64,000 bases of DNA from CAZBUK01 sp964495085 (lineage in GTDB: Bacteria > Bacteroidota > Ignavibacteria > T3Sed10-11): NCBI GenBank assembly GCA_964495085.1, contig CAZBUK010000004.1, positions 1 through 64,000 of the forward strand, in the 5' to 3' direction. A program made the position numbers and the translations under genes. Below, piece by piece: positions 17,610 to 26,475 of the stretch. Each line of letters begins with the position of its first letter. Position 1 is the stretch's first letter. Below the pieces are notes generated by a model. The model saw only the letters and a program-made list of their open reading frames with translations. It searched no databases and had not been told where the DNA came from.

Positions 17610-18761
17610 TTATTCATTTCCGGCGATCAATCGTTTCGCCCTCACGAACCTGTTCCGCTCGTACTCGTTGTAATTCGGAGCGGCAGGATTGAGACTGTTG
17701 ATGTGCACGTCGCCGGACGCGTGAATGAACTCTCCGTTTCCGAGATAGATCCCCACGTGGACGATCCGTTCCGGTTTTTCATCGCTCTCTTTTTCGCCGA
17801 AAAAGAGGAGATCGCCCTTCAGCAGATTTTCGAACTGATCGCCCGCCTGTATGTCGTCCCCGAGTGAGATCTGCTGGCTTGCGTCCCGGCTGAGATCCAT
17901 GCCGTTCAACCGGAATACCGTCTTCGTAAAGCCGGAGCAATCGAATCCCTTCACCGATGTTCCTCCCCAGAGATACGGTATTCCGAGAAACGATTTTGCC
18001 GTGCGTTCGACGTTATCGGCGGTGAGCTGGCGGGTACGGCTCCATATCGCGAGATCCTGTGCGACGGCGCGCTCGATATACCCCTGTCTTCCGTCCGGAA
18101 GCTCGACATTAAACCAGGCGCCGGTACGACCGGTCGTTCTGACGGCCGAGCCTATCACCGCATTGCTCACCGGCAGCGAGCTGCCCGCAGGCTGCTCGCG
18201 GATGGTCGCATGATTCTGTGTAACGATTATCCGCGGAGAATTCTGCCATGTCTCGACCGATAGAGTGTCGGTAAGATGCAGCGCTCCCGAATCGATCCAT
18301 CCGAGATACAGATCCGGTGATTGCACGTAATACCAGCCTCTCTGTCGCTTCAGCACGGTGACGGGCGAACCCATCAGTACCTGCGTCACGAGTTCGGAGG
18401 TATGACGCGGGTTAGCGCGCATATTTCCAACGCTCACGTTTATGAGCGCATAATGATTGTCGCCGAGTTCTGCTGCGGGCAGCACCCTGATGCTGTCGAC
18501 CGCGGGAGGAAAATCGAACTCGGCAAGCGCTGCAAGCAGCGAGAGCTTCGCTTCGCCGTTATCCACTTCGCCTTTAAGAACCAGGTTTCCGCCCGACCGC
18601 TCCCAGACGATATCGAATACGGCGGTGCGCCGGTCGGGTGCATAGCTCTCCCCTACCCGGTCGATGACGTCCTGCAGCAATGCATCCTGGCGTTTCGTGG
18701 ACGTGCATGAGATAAGCAACAGCGATGTCATCAAGAGGGTAAGGATAATCCGGGTCTTCAT
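17610..18761 (-). CDS. NlpC/P60 peptidoglycan hydrolase lipoprotein with SH3-like domains
   Basis: 383 residues. The lipobox is LLLISC, with the lipidated Cys near residue 19. A middle part carries two bacterial SH3-like repeats (about 110-240, for example GSPVTVLKRQRGWYYVQSPD and RTGAWFNVELPDGRQGYIER). The C-terminal NlpC/P60 domain (about 250-380) has the catalytic Cys in FDCSGFTK, His in HVGIYLGNGEFIHASG, and a further polar residue at the end. This type cleaves the gamma-D-glutamyl-diamino acid bond of cell-wall peptides, in the manner of YkfC. It is anchored in the envelope, and the start is an ordinary ATG. Confidence 0.93.
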   Translation of the reverse strand: MKTRIILTLLMTSLLLISCTSTKRQDALLQDVIDRVGESYAPDRRTAVFDIVWERSGGNLVLKGEVDNGEAKLSLLAALAEFDFPPAVDSIRVLPAAELGDNHYALINVSVGNMRANPRHTSELVTQVLMGSPVTVLKRQRGWYYVQSPDLYLGWIDSGALHLTDTLSVETWQNSPRIIVTQNHATIREQPAGSSLPVSNAVIGSAVRTTGRTGAWFNVELPDGRQGYIERAVAQDLAIWSRTRQLTADNVERTAKSFLGIPYLWGGTSVKGFDCSGFTKTVFRLNGMDLSRDASQQISLGDDIQAGDQFENLLKGDLLFFGEKESDEKPERIVHVGIYLGNGEFIHASGDVHINSLNPAAPNYNEYERNRFVRAKRLIAGNE

Positions 18762-18959
18762 TTCACATTATATATTTAGTAACTATTACGCAGGATTAAA
18801 AGATAATTACTTTTATCAAGTGGAAGAAACTATTCGCAATCATGGCTCATCCGGAGCGCCGATCCGATCCGGCATGGGAACGCTCGAGTATACATCAATC
18901 TACAAAAATCCCCGGATTTTTCAATATACTCAATCGATTTTTTCGCCGGGCGTGTCTCT

Positions 18960-19196
18960 CCCTCCCTGATGTGGATGGTAATCTCGACTTCACGGATATA
19001 GTCGGGGTTATACAATGAGAGCGAATCGTCCACGTGCAACGCCCCCGCGTTCATGCAGCCACATAATAGCCATCGAGGTAAATTGTTTGGTGATCGATCC
19101 GAGACGGAACACCGTTTGTGCGCTATTCGGAAGCAAACGTTCCGCATTCGCCGTACCGAATCCCCGCGAGATCAGGATTTCATCTGCCTTTGCCAA
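18960..19196 (-). pseudogene. Beta-lactamase-family serine hydrolase, frameshifted fragment
   Basis: Minus-strand remains of a class C beta-lactamase-like hydrolase. One frame reads ILISRGFGTANAERLLPNSA, then TVFRLGSITKQFTSMAIMWL, which holds the catalytic Ser-x-x-Lys (SITK). It then breaks, and the expected continuation ALHVDDSLSLYNPDYIREVE lies in another frame. A run of five C (plus strand 19042-19046) where four would restore the frame explains the shift. Both ends are missing: the 5' end abuts the argH stop, and homology fades after ITI. About 80 codons remain of a family usually several hundred long. Confidence 0.75.
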
Positions 19197-19199
19197 AGG

Positions 19200-20405
19200 T
19201 TACGCATATTTACCGGCAATTTTCCGGTACGCGTCCCGGAACGGCACGCCCTGTTCCACCAGCTTGTAGACTTCCTCCGTGGCGTAGAGCTCTTCGCTCA
19301 GCGCGTCTCTGCATTTTACTTCGTTCACGCGCAACGATCCGAAAACCGCCGATAGTATGGCGATGCACTCTATAGTTATATCGAACGATTGCATGACGAC
19401 CCGCTTGGTGAGTTGAACGTCGCGGTGATAGCCGGTGATGAGGTTACTCATCATGCTGCCTGCCTGGACCTCGAACGAGGAGACAACGTGGTACCGGGCG
19501 CGGATGAGTTCGAGCACATCGGGATTTTTTTTCTGAGGCATAATCGAACTTCCGGTGGTGAATGCATCCGGCAGCTCGAAGAATCCGAAATCGGGCATGC
19601 TGAAGAGAATCAGATCGGAGGAGATTCGGTTGAAATCGAAGAGGACCTGCGACAGCGCATGCAATATCGTGCGTTCGAACTTTCCCCTGCTGAGCTGCAC
19701 GTAGACCGGATTCTTCTGAACGCGGGCGAATCCCAGCTCCTCTGCGATGAATTTCCGGTCGATCTTCAGCGGAACGCCGTATCCGGCTCCGCTTCCCGCG
19801 GGAGATTGATCGATGAGCGACCGTACCGAACGGATCAGTACGACATTGTCCTTCATTCCGTCAAGCAGTCCCTCCCCCCACATGGCAACGGATGAGGGCA
19901 TGGCTTTTCGCGTGTGCGTGTAACCCGGTAATGCGATCCCGCCGTATTTCTTAAGAAACGCGAGGAGTTTTTTTTCCAGCCGGGTATATTCTGTCAGGAC
20001 ATCGTTGAGGGCGCTCTTATAATAGAGCCGGAGAGCCGTCAGGACCTGGTCGTTGCGCGACCGGCCTGTGTGGATTTTCTTCCCGAGAGCGCCGAGTCGC
20101 CGGGTCAGATACAGCTCGATCGCTGTGTGACAGTCTTCATGCTCCGGGAGAACCGTAAATGAGCCCTTCTTATGGAGTCCGATTATACGATTCAGTTCCC
20201 GCTCGAGTCTGCGCGCTTCAATCTTTTTCAGTATGCCTTTTCGCGCGAGCATTTTTGCATGTGCGATCGACGCTTTGCAGTCGAAGTACACGAGCCGGTT
20301 ATCGTATACGTAATCGTCGCCGACCGTAAACCGCTCTACGGCGGCGTCGATTTTTTTCCCTTTCGACCAGAGCTTAGATCTGGAATCTTTTATCCCGCCA
20401 GGCAT
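19200..20405 (-). CDS. argH: Argininosuccinate lyase
   Basis: 401 residues, shorter than the usual about 460. It splits argininosuccinate to arginine and fumarate, the last arginine step. The superfamily signature GSSIMPQKKNP is present, with HTGRSRNDQVLTALRLY and PGYTHTRKAMP upstream, so the active site is complete. The C-terminus ends shortly after DAYRKIAGKYA. The start at 20405 overlaps argG by 32 nt, which points to translational coupling. It is the last gene of the argD-argG-argH unit read from the ARG-box operator at 22877-22912. Confidence 0.94.
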   Translation of the reverse strand: MPGGIKDSRSKLWSKGKKIDAAVERFTVGDDYVYDNRLVYFDCKASIAHAKMLARKGILKKIEARRLERELNRIIGLHKKGSFTVLPEHEDCHTAIELYLTRRLGALGKKIHTGRSRNDQVLTALRLYYKSALNDVLTEYTRLEKKLLAFLKKYGGIALPGYTHTRKAMPSSVAMWGEGLLDGMKDNVVLIRSVRSLIDQSPAGSGAGYGVPLKIDRKFIAEELGFARVQKNPVYVQLSRGKFERTILHALSQVLFDFNRISSDLILFSMPDFGFFELPDAFTTGSSIMPQKKNPDVLELIRARYHVVSSFEVQAGSMMSNLITGYHRDVQLTKRVVMQSFDITIECIAILSAVFGSLRVNEVKCRDALSEELYATEEVYKLVEQGVPFRDAYRKIAGKYA

Positions 20406-21636
20406 AGGTTTTATTCTTATGAAGTACCAGTTTATGCGCTTTCAGACGGAGCGCGTGAATATTGATAAAACCAGCCGAGTCGATTGCATTGAATCCTCCT
20501 TCGACCTCCATGCTCGACTGGTCGCGGTCGTAGAGCGAGGTGGGAGATTCTCTCCCGATCGGAGTCGCGGTCCCTTTATAGAGCGACATGGTGACGGTGC
20601 CGTCGATTGCCTCCTGGCTTTTAAAGAAGGCGCTCATGATAAAATCCATCTCGGGAGAAAACCAGAAACCGTTGTAAATGAGCTTGGAGAATGTCGGCAC
20701 GAGCGAATCGCGGAGGTGCATAACCTCCTTATCCATTGCGATACCCTCCAGATCGCGATGGGCGATCCAGAGTATCGTCGCGCCGGGAGATTCGTAGACC
20801 CCTCTCGATTTAATGCCGATGAAGCGGTTCTCGACCATATCGAGCCGGCCGACGCCGTTTTTCCCGCCGACTTCATTGAGATACAGGAAAAGATCGAGAG
20901 GATCGCTTTTTTCCGTGCCGTCTCCGCGGTTCACGACCCGGACCGGGATGCCGTCGTTGAAATGGATGTCGATAATCGTCTCTCGTGCCGGCGCTTTTTG
21001 GGGAGAGACAGTCCGGTTGAAAATATTTTCCGTCGGGCGGTACATCGGATCTTCAAGCACACCCGCTTCATGGCTGATGTGCATGAGATTCTCGTCTTCG
21101 CTGTATGGTTTTTTCCGGGTCGCGCTCACCGGAATTCCCTGTTCCTGAGCGTAGCGGAGGAGATCGTTCCGTCCGCGGAATTCGGACAGGAAAACGGGAT
21201 CTTTCCATGGGGAGATTATCCTGATATGGGGATTCAAAGCGTAGCAGGTCAGTTCAAACCGAACCTGGTCATTCCCCTTTCCCGTCGCGCCGTGGGAGAC
21301 GTATGCTGCTTTTTCTTTAGCCGCGATCTCGATCTGTTTCTCAGCGAGGATGGGACGGGCGAGCGCGGTTCCGAGCAGGTACCGCCCTTCATAAACCGCG
21401 TTCCCCATGAGCGCCGGAAAAATGAATCGTGTCACGAACGCCTTCCTGAGATCCTCGATGTAGACTTTCGAGGCGCCGGTCGCGTATGCTTTCTTTTCGA
21501 TTTCCGAAAAGTCCTCGCGTTGACCCACGTTCCCTACGAAACAGATAACCTCATATCCCTTGTTGCATAACCATTTCAGAATAACGGAGGTATCCAACCC
21601 GCCGCTGTAGGCGAGTATGACTTTTTCTTTCGACAT
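20374..21636 (-). CDS. argG: Argininosuccinate synthase
   Basis: 420 residues from the ATG at 21636, which has AAAGGAT seven bases before it. The frame is open to 21765, but the extra 43 residues match nothing and the enzyme begins naturally at MSKEKVILAYSGGLDTSVIL, the PP-loop that binds ATP. Further motifs are SHGATGKGNDQVRFEL and SLYDRDQSSMEVEGGFNA. It joins citrulline and aspartate at the expense of ATP. The stop of argD lies two bases upstream of the start, and the end overlaps argH. Confidence 0.95.
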   Translation of the reverse strand: MSKEKVILAYSGGLDTSVILKWLCNKGYEVICFVGNVGQREDFSEIEKKAYATGASKVYIEDLRKAFVTRFIFPALMGNAVYEGRYLLGTALARPILAEKQIEIAAKEKAAYVSHGATGKGNDQVRFELTCYALNPHIRIISPWKDPVFLSEFRGRNDLLRYAQEQGIPVSATRKKPYSEDENLMHISHEAGVLEDPMYRPTENIFNRTVSPQKAPARETIIDIHFNDGIPVRVVNRGDGTEKSDPLDLFLYLNEVGGKNGVGRLDMVENRFIGIKSRGVYESPGATILWIAHRDLEGIAMDKEVMHLRDSLVPTFSKLIYNGFWFSPEMDFIMSAFFKSQEAIDGTVTMSLYKGTATPIGRESPTSLYDRDQSSMEVEGGFNAIDSAGFINIHALRLKAHKLVLHKNKTYAWRDKRFQI

Positions 21637-21638
21637 TG

Positions 21639-22835
21639 CTATCCTTTCGATGAAGCCTGGTTCATGGAATTGAATATTTCGCGAAGATGCCGGTACGCAT
21701 GCTCGAGATGTTCTTCTCCGATGATCAGCGGAGGGAGAAACCGCAGGACTGTCTGCGAGGTACAATTTAAAAGTATCCCCCGTTCCCTGAGCTGTACGAT
21801 GACCGGCTCGCCGTCGACCGAGAGATCGAGTCCCGCCATGAGTCCGAAGCCCCGCACCTCTCGAACGAGCGAGGGAAATTCATCGCGTAATGCATGGAGC
21901 CGGGCGGTTAAGATCCCGCCGGTCCGTTGTACCCGCTGCAGCAGACCCCGTTCCATAATCTCCTCGAGCACGACGATACCCGCCGCGCAGGCTACGGGAT
22001 TTCCGCCGAACGTCGTGCCATGCGATCCGGGCTGCAGGATGTCGGCAACAGTCTCATTGCCGAGTATGCAGCCGAGCGGAAGTCCGCCGCCGAGAGGCTT
22101 GGCGACGACCACTATATCGGGCTGTATATCGTAGTGCTGGTAACCGAAGAAGGTGCCTGTTCTTCCCAATCCGGATTGGATCTCGTCCGCGATGAGGAGA
22201 AACCCATATTTGTGCTTGAGTTCCGCAAGTGTCCGGACGAAATCAGAATCTACCGTTCGGATTCCTCCTTCTCCCTGGATGAACTCGAGAATCACTGCGG
22301 CTGTCTGCTCATGCACCGCGCCCGAGAGAGTTTTGATGTCGTTAAACTGAACTGATCGAAAATTCGCGAGGAACGGTTCGTATCCGTCGCGGTATTTTGG
22401 CGAATCCATGAGTGATAGCGCCCCCATCGTTCGTCCATGGAACGCATGCGAAAATGAGAGAATTTCGTTTTTGTCCTTCGCCTGTCCCCATTTTCGGGCG
22501 ATCTTGATCGCACCCTCGATCGCCTCGGTGCCGCTGTTCGAGAGAAAAACTTTCCGATAACCCGAATACTTCGTGAGCAGCCCGGCAAGATCTATCTGCG
22601 GCTGCTGCAGGTAGAAATTCGATACGTGGATGTACTTCTCGCATTGCGATTGGATAGCGCGCAGGAGACGGGGATGACCATATCCGAGGGCATTGACGGC
22701 GAGTCCCCCGAAAAGATCAAGATATTTCTCTCCCGACTTTGTATATAAATACACTCCATCCCCATAATCAATCTCAAGGGGGATGCGTTTATAGGTATGG
22801 AAAAAATATGTCGATTCCCGCTCGATTATGTTCAT
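21639..22835 (-). CDS. argD: Acetylornithine aminotransferase
   Basis: 398 residues, a class-III PLP aminotransferase. The PLP Lys lies in VVVAKPLGGGLPLGCILG, preceded by LLIADEIQSGLGRTG. The glycine-rich part SNSGTEAIEGAIKIARKWG binds the cofactor phosphate. It converts N-acetylglutamate semialdehyde to N-acetylornithine. It is the first gene of the minus-strand arginine unit, and its start lies 42 bases from the ARG-box operator. Aminotransferases of this group can also act on succinyldiaminopimelate, but the operon makes ArgD the best call. Confidence 0.93.
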   Translation of the reverse strand: MNIIERESTYFFHTYKRIPLEIDYGDGVYLYTKSGEKYLDLFGGLAVNALGYGHPRLLRAIQSQCEKYIHVSNFYLQQPQIDLAGLLTKYSGYRKVFLSNSGTEAIEGAIKIARKWGQAKDKNEILSFSHAFHGRTMGALSLMDSPKYRDGYEPFLANFRSVQFNDIKTLSGAVHEQTAAVILEFIQGEGGIRTVDSDFVRTLAELKHKYGFLLIADEIQSGLGRTGTFFGYQHYDIQPDIVVVAKPLGGGLPLGCILGNETVADILQPGSHGTTFGGNPVACAAGIVVLEEIMERGLLQRVQRTGGILTARLHALRDEFPSLVREVRGFGLMAGLDLSVDGEPVIVQLRERGILLNCTSQTVLRFLPPLIIGEEHLEHAYRHLREIFNSMNQASSKG

Positions 22836-22876
22836 ATTTCAGTCCGAAAATAATCTTTATAATGAAGAGAAAAAAC

Positions 22877-22912
22877 TTGCATAATTATACACAATTATGT
22901 ATAATTATGCAA
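22877..22912. promoter_or_regulatory. ARG-box operator with overlapping divergent promoters
   Basis: Two adjacent 18-bp ARG boxes, TTGCATAATTATACACAA (22877-22894) and TTATGTATAATTATGCAA (22895-22912), together form a near-perfect 36-bp palindrome. The pair resembles the known double ArgR site. It also holds a promoter on each strand: on the plus strand TTGCAT (22877-22882), 17 bases, TATAAT (22900-22905); on the minus strand the same elements mirrored (TTGCAT at 22912-22907, TATAAT at 22889-22884). ArgR bound here would cover both polymerase sites and so repress argD-G-H and argC-J-B-R at once. Confidence 0.85.
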
Positions 22913-23024
22913 CCTGTTTTCAAGAAATTACACCGAAGAATCGAACGAAGCGCCGGCGAGGGGCAGGGTATTTCCAGCCATCCCAGCGAAGTTTATCAAT
23001 AAATAACCAGAAAATCCACAACAC

Positions 23025-24038
23025 ATGATCAAAGCAGGAATCATCGGTGCCTCCGGTTACTCGGGAGCTGAGCTTCTCCGTCTGCTTGCTAACCGGAGCG
23101 ACGTATCGGTCCGGGCGGTTGTAGCAAACACCTCCGCCGGAAAAAAAGTAGAAGACCTCTACCCGCGCTTCAGGAACGTATCCGGACTTACGTATATCCC
23201 GCTGGATCAACTCTCCGACAACGGCCTCGATGTTCTCTTTTTTGCTCTTCCGTCGGGCGAAGCGATGCACCTTATTCCGCAACGCCTCGGCAACGGCACC
23301 AGGTTGATAGATCTCGGCGGCGACTTCAGACTGACGGACGAGACAATGTACGAATCGTACTACGGCCATGCTCATTCGTCTCCCTCTCTTCTGGGCGGGA
23401 TCGTGTACGGATTGCCCGAGCTATTTTCCCGTGAAATAGCCGGATCGAAATTCATTTCCAATCCCGGCTGTTATCCTACATCGGTCATCCTCGCGCTCTA
23501 TCCAGTTTTAAAAGACGGCGTTGTTGAACCGGAAGGTATTGTCATTAACTCGCTCTCGGGAGTATCCGGTGCGGGGCGCAAGGCGTCGGTAGATCTCAGC
23601 TTTTCGGAAGTGAACGAAAATGTCAGAGCGTATAAAGTAACCAATCACCAACACATACCTGAGATACGGTCGGTTCTGGCGCGCGCGACCGGACATACGC
23701 CTGCTTTTTCTTTCGTGCCGCATCTCATTCCCATTACACGCGGTATTTATACCACCATACATTGTACGCTCGCGGGAAAAACGTCGGCTGCTGAAATCTA
23801 TGAACTATATCAGGAGCATTACCGGAACGCGCCCTTCGTTCGATTAACAGAGCGCATACCGCAGATACAGAGCGTGGTTTTTACCAACTATTGCGACATC
23901 CACGTCTCCGTTCAGCCCGAAACGAATCAACTCATCCTCATCTCGGTGATCGACAATCTGGTCAAAGGGGCCGCCGGGCAGGCAATCCAGAATATGAACC
24001 TGATGTTCGGCCTGGATGAAACTACGGGACTTATGTAA
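23025..24038 (+). CDS. argC: N-acetyl-gamma-glutamyl-phosphate reductase
   Basis: 337 residues. The N-terminal NAD(P) motif is GIIGASGYSGAELLRLL, and the catalytic Cys is in FISNPGCYPTSVILAL. Then SGVSGAGRKA and HQHIPEI follow, with PHLIPITRGIYTTIH near the C-terminus. It reduces acetylglutamyl phosphate to the semialdehyde. It begins the plus-strand arginine operon, 112 bases after the ARG-box operator. Its stop lies 15 bases before the argJ start. Confidence 0.95.
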   Translation: MIKAGIIGASGYSGAELLRLLANRSDVSVRAVVANTSAGKKVEDLYPRFRNVSGLTYIPLDQLSDNGLDVLFFALPSGEAMHLIPQRLGNGTRLIDLGGDFRLTDETMYESYYGHAHSSPSLLGGIVYGLPELFSREIAGSKFISNPGCYPTSVILALYPVLKDGVVEPEGIVINSLSGVSGAGRKASVDLSFSEVNENVRAYKVTNHQHIPEIRSVLARATGHTPAFSFVPHLIPITRGIYTTIHCTLAGKTSAAEIYELYQEHYRNAPFVRLTERIPQIQSVVFTNYCDIHVSVQPETNQLILISVIDNLVKGAAGQAIQNMNLMFGLDETTGLM

Positions 24039-24053
24039 GTGAAAGGATCTGTA

Positions 24054-25136
24054 ATGTTTCACGATTGTGAAGGCGGCGTAACCGCCGCTCAGGGATACCG
24101 CGCTTCGGGAGTACATTGCGGCATTAAACGGCAGAATAAAGATATCGCACTGCTCTTCTCCGACCTGCCCTCATGTGCCGCCGGCGTCTTTACGACGAGC
24201 AGAACCGCCGCCCCTTCCATCGAGCTGAACCGCCGTCGCCTGCAGGAAGGATCTTCCATCCGCGGCATCATCGTCAACAGCGGAAATGCGAATGCCTGCA
24301 CGGGCGAACGGGGAATGCGGGATGCCATCCGTACGGCAGCCGTCACCGCGCAGCATCTGGGAATCAGGGACGAAGAAGTGCTCGTCGCTTCGACGGGCGT
24401 GATCGGCGAGTTCCTGCCGATGGACAAAGTCGAGCCGGGCATCGAACAAGCCGTTGCNNNNNNNNNNNNNNNNNNNNNNNNNNNNNNNNNNNNNNNNNNN
24501 NNNNNNNNNNNNNNNNNNNNNNNNNNNNNNNNNNNNNNNNNNNNNNNNNNNNNNNNNACGGTCGATCGCTCGTTTAACTGCATCAGCGTTGACGGCGATA
24601 CCAGCACCAACGATATGGTTGTTCTGCTCGCGAACGGTGCCGCGGGGAATACCGAGATCATCGATCCCTCATCCGCCGAATTCAGGCTCTTCTGCAAAGC
24701 CCTTGAGCATCTCTTCGTCAAACTGGCCAAAATGATCGTCGTCGACGGAGAAGGAGCGACCAAACTGGTCGAGATCCGGGTCGAGCATGCTTCATCCGAA
24801 GAGACCGCACGCATGGCCGCACGCACGATTGCAAATTCGAATCTCGTGAAGACGGCGATCCATGGCGCGGATGCGAATTGGGGACGAATTCTCGTCGCGC
24901 TGGGTTATTCGGGCATCGATTTCGACCCGGCGCTGACCGAGGTCAGATTCGGCGAGGTTCCGATCCTCAGAAAGAATTATGTCATCGAATTCTCCGAGCA
25001 GGCTGCCCGAGTGGAGCTCGAGAAGAAAGAAATCACCATCACCGTCGATCTGAATCAGGGTAACGCATCCTCTCAATTCTGGACATGCGATCTGACGAAA
25101 GAATACATCACCATTAATGCTCACTATCGCTCATAA
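24054..25136 (+). CDS. argJ: Bifunctional ornithine acetyltransferase/N-acetylglutamate synthase, with assembly gap
   Basis: The frame can open with GTG at 24039, but the ATG at 24054 has AGGA six bases upstream and starts MFHDCEGGVTAAQGYRASG, which fits the family. Left of the gap are GVFTTSRTAAPSIELN, NSGNANACTGERG and STGVIGEFLPMDKVEPGI. Right of it are FNCISVDGDTSTNDMVV and ANWGRILVALGYSG. The gap removes the region with the autocatalytic Thr (the ATML motif that starts the beta chain), and about 75-80 residues are expected there, against 33 codons of N. ArgJ recycles the acetyl group, so no separate ArgA or ArgE is needed if it is bifunctional. Confidence 0.92.
   Translation: MFHDCEGGVTAAQGYRASGVHCGIKRQNKDIALLFSDLPSCAAGVFTTSRTAAPSIELNRRRLQEGSSIRGIIVNSGNANACTGERGMRDAIRTAAVTAQHLGIRDEEVLVASTGVIGEFLPMDKVEPGIEQAVXXXXXXXXXXXXXXXXXXXXXXXXXXXXXXXXXXTVDRSFNCISVDGDTSTNDMVVLLANGAAGNTEIIDPSSAEFRLFCKALEHLFVKLAKMIVVDGEGATKLVEIRVEHASSEETARMAARTIANSNLVKTAIHGADANWGRILVALGYSGIDFDPALTEVRFGEVPILRKNYVIEFSEQAARVELEKKEITITVDLNQGNASSQFWTCDLTKEYITINAHYRS
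24458..24557. other. Scaffold gap of 100 N inside argJ
   Basis: Exactly 100 N. The argJ family needs more than twice this number of bases at this point, so the real gap is longer, although the frame happens to match on both sides. The self-cleavage site of ArgJ lies in the missing part. Confidence 0.95.
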
Positions 25137-25144
25137 GGAAGACT

Positions 25145-25984
25145 ATGACAACTGCCGAGTTGAAACGGTACGCGGAACATCCCGATCTGTATAAATACCG
25201 GGGGACGACCTTCGTGATCAAATACGGCGGCGCTGCGATGATCAACGAAGACCTGAAAACATCGGTCGTCCACGACATTATCCGGCTCAAACAGGCGGGC
25301 ATCAAGGTCATCGTGGTCCATGGCGGCGGAAAAGAGATAACCACGATCGCCGGAAAGCTGGGTCTCGAATCCGTATTCATCGACGGACAACGCTATACAG
25401 ATCCGGAGATGATGAGTGTCGTGCAGATGGTGCTCGCGGGTAAGACTAATAAGGAGATCGTCGCGCTCCTGAACCGGCACCATGGAAACGCGCTCGGATT
25501 GAGCGGAATCGATCTCGATCTCATACGGGTCAAGAAATATGAGCACAACGGATCGGATCTCGGTCTCGTCGGGGATATCACCGGCATCAATACCGTTTAT
25601 CTCGAGATGCTGCTGAACCACTCCATCATCCCCGTCATCGCCCCGATCGGCGTCGACGAACACCGGACCGCGTATAACATTAATGCCGATATCGCGGCAT
25701 CCCGGGTCGCAGAACATATCTGCGCCGAGAAGCTCATCTACCTGAGCGATATCGAGGGGGTGTATGCACACGGCAGGCTCCTGAACCGAATTAACAGCAC
25801 GGAAGCCGAAGAACTCATTCGAATGAAGGAAATCGAGAAAGGAATGATACCGAAAATCCGATCCGCATTTACCGCGCTGCAGAACAATGTCGGCTCGGTG
25901 CACATCGTCGACGGGAGGGTGAAGCATCCCGTCATCAATTGCTTTACGGACGGAGCCGTGTCGGGAACCGAGCTCGTGCTCTGA
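25145..25984 (+). CDS. argB: Acetylglutamate kinase
   Basis: 279 residues of the amino-acid kinase fold. The ATP and substrate motifs are VIKYGGAAM near the start, VIVVHGGGKEITTIAGKLGL, and NINADIAASRVAEHICAEKL followed by YLSDIEGVY. The end GGIHI-like loop is replaced by HIVDGRVKHPVI, as in normal family members. It phosphorylates N-acetylglutamate, the controlled step of the pathway. I see no N-terminal helix extension of the kind linked with arginine feedback. The spacing to argJ is 8 bases. Confidence 0.95.
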   Translation: MTTAELKRYAEHPDLYKYRGTTFVIKYGGAAMINEDLKTSVVHDIIRLKQAGIKVIVVHGGGKEITTIAGKLGLESVFIDGQRYTDPEMMSVVQMVLAGKTNKEIVALLNRHHGNALGLSGIDLDLIRVKKYEHNGSDLGLVGDITGINTVYLEMLLNHSIIPVIAPIGVDEHRTAYNINADIAASRVAEHICAEKLIYLSDIEGVYAHGRLLNRINSTEAEELIRMKEIEKGMIPKIRSAFTALQNNVGSVHIVDGRVKHPVINCFTDGAVSGTELVL

Positions 25985-26031
25985 GACTTTTCCCGAAATA
26001 ATAGCGTACCATCGGTAACTTTGAATGACCT

Positions 26032-26475
26032 ATGCAAAAACTAACACGTCAGCTTGCGATTCGCGAGATTATCACCGGCAGCGATATCACCAGCCAGGAC
26101 CAGCTCAGGAAGGAATTGCGGAAACGCGGTTTTGCGGTCACCCAGGCGACGCTCTCCCGGGATCTGCATGAACTCGGCGTCAGCCGCGCTGCAACCAGCG
26201 GCGGATCCAAGTATATCCTGCGGCACGAATCGCCGCTCCGGAATATCAGGCTGCTGTCCGGCCAGGAAATTCTCTCGATACAGCACAACGAAAACCTGGT
26301 CGTCGTGCTCACTTTGCCCGGATGTGCGAATGCCGTCGGCCAGTATCTCGATCAGCAGGAAAACGATCAGATCATGGCGACGCTCGCCGGAGACAACACT
26401 CTCCTCGTCATACCGGCATCCGTTGACGGCATCGATGAGCTGACGGAATCTCTGAGATCGCTGCTTACCGGATAA
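26032..26475 (+). CDS. argR: Arginine repressor
   Basis: 147 residues, normal length. The N-terminal winged helix (about 1-70) has TSQDQLRKELRKRGFAVTQA and TLSRDLHELGVSR. The C-terminal part binds arginine and makes the hexamer (LPGCANAVGQYLDQ, then ATLAGDNTLLVIP). It is the last gene of argC-J-B-R, 47 bases after argB, and so lies under the operator at 22877-22912, which gives negative autoregulation. No ornithine carbamoyltransferase gene (argF) is in the window, so that step must be encoded elsewhere. Confidence 0.95.
   Translation: MQKLTRQLAIREIITGSDITSQDQLRKELRKRGFAVTQATLSRDLHELGVSRAATSGGSKYILRHESPLRNIRLLSGQEILSIQHNENLVVVLTLPGCANAVGQYLDQQENDQIMATLAGDNTLLVIPASVDGIDELTESLRSLLTG

Noticed and set aside
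20419..21570. A 383-codon open frame on the plus strand
   Set aside because: It lies fully opposite argG, has no family features and no ribosome site. It is a shadow of a high-GC third-position gene. The same holds for the 397-codon frame opposite the PDZ hydrolase (6459-7652).
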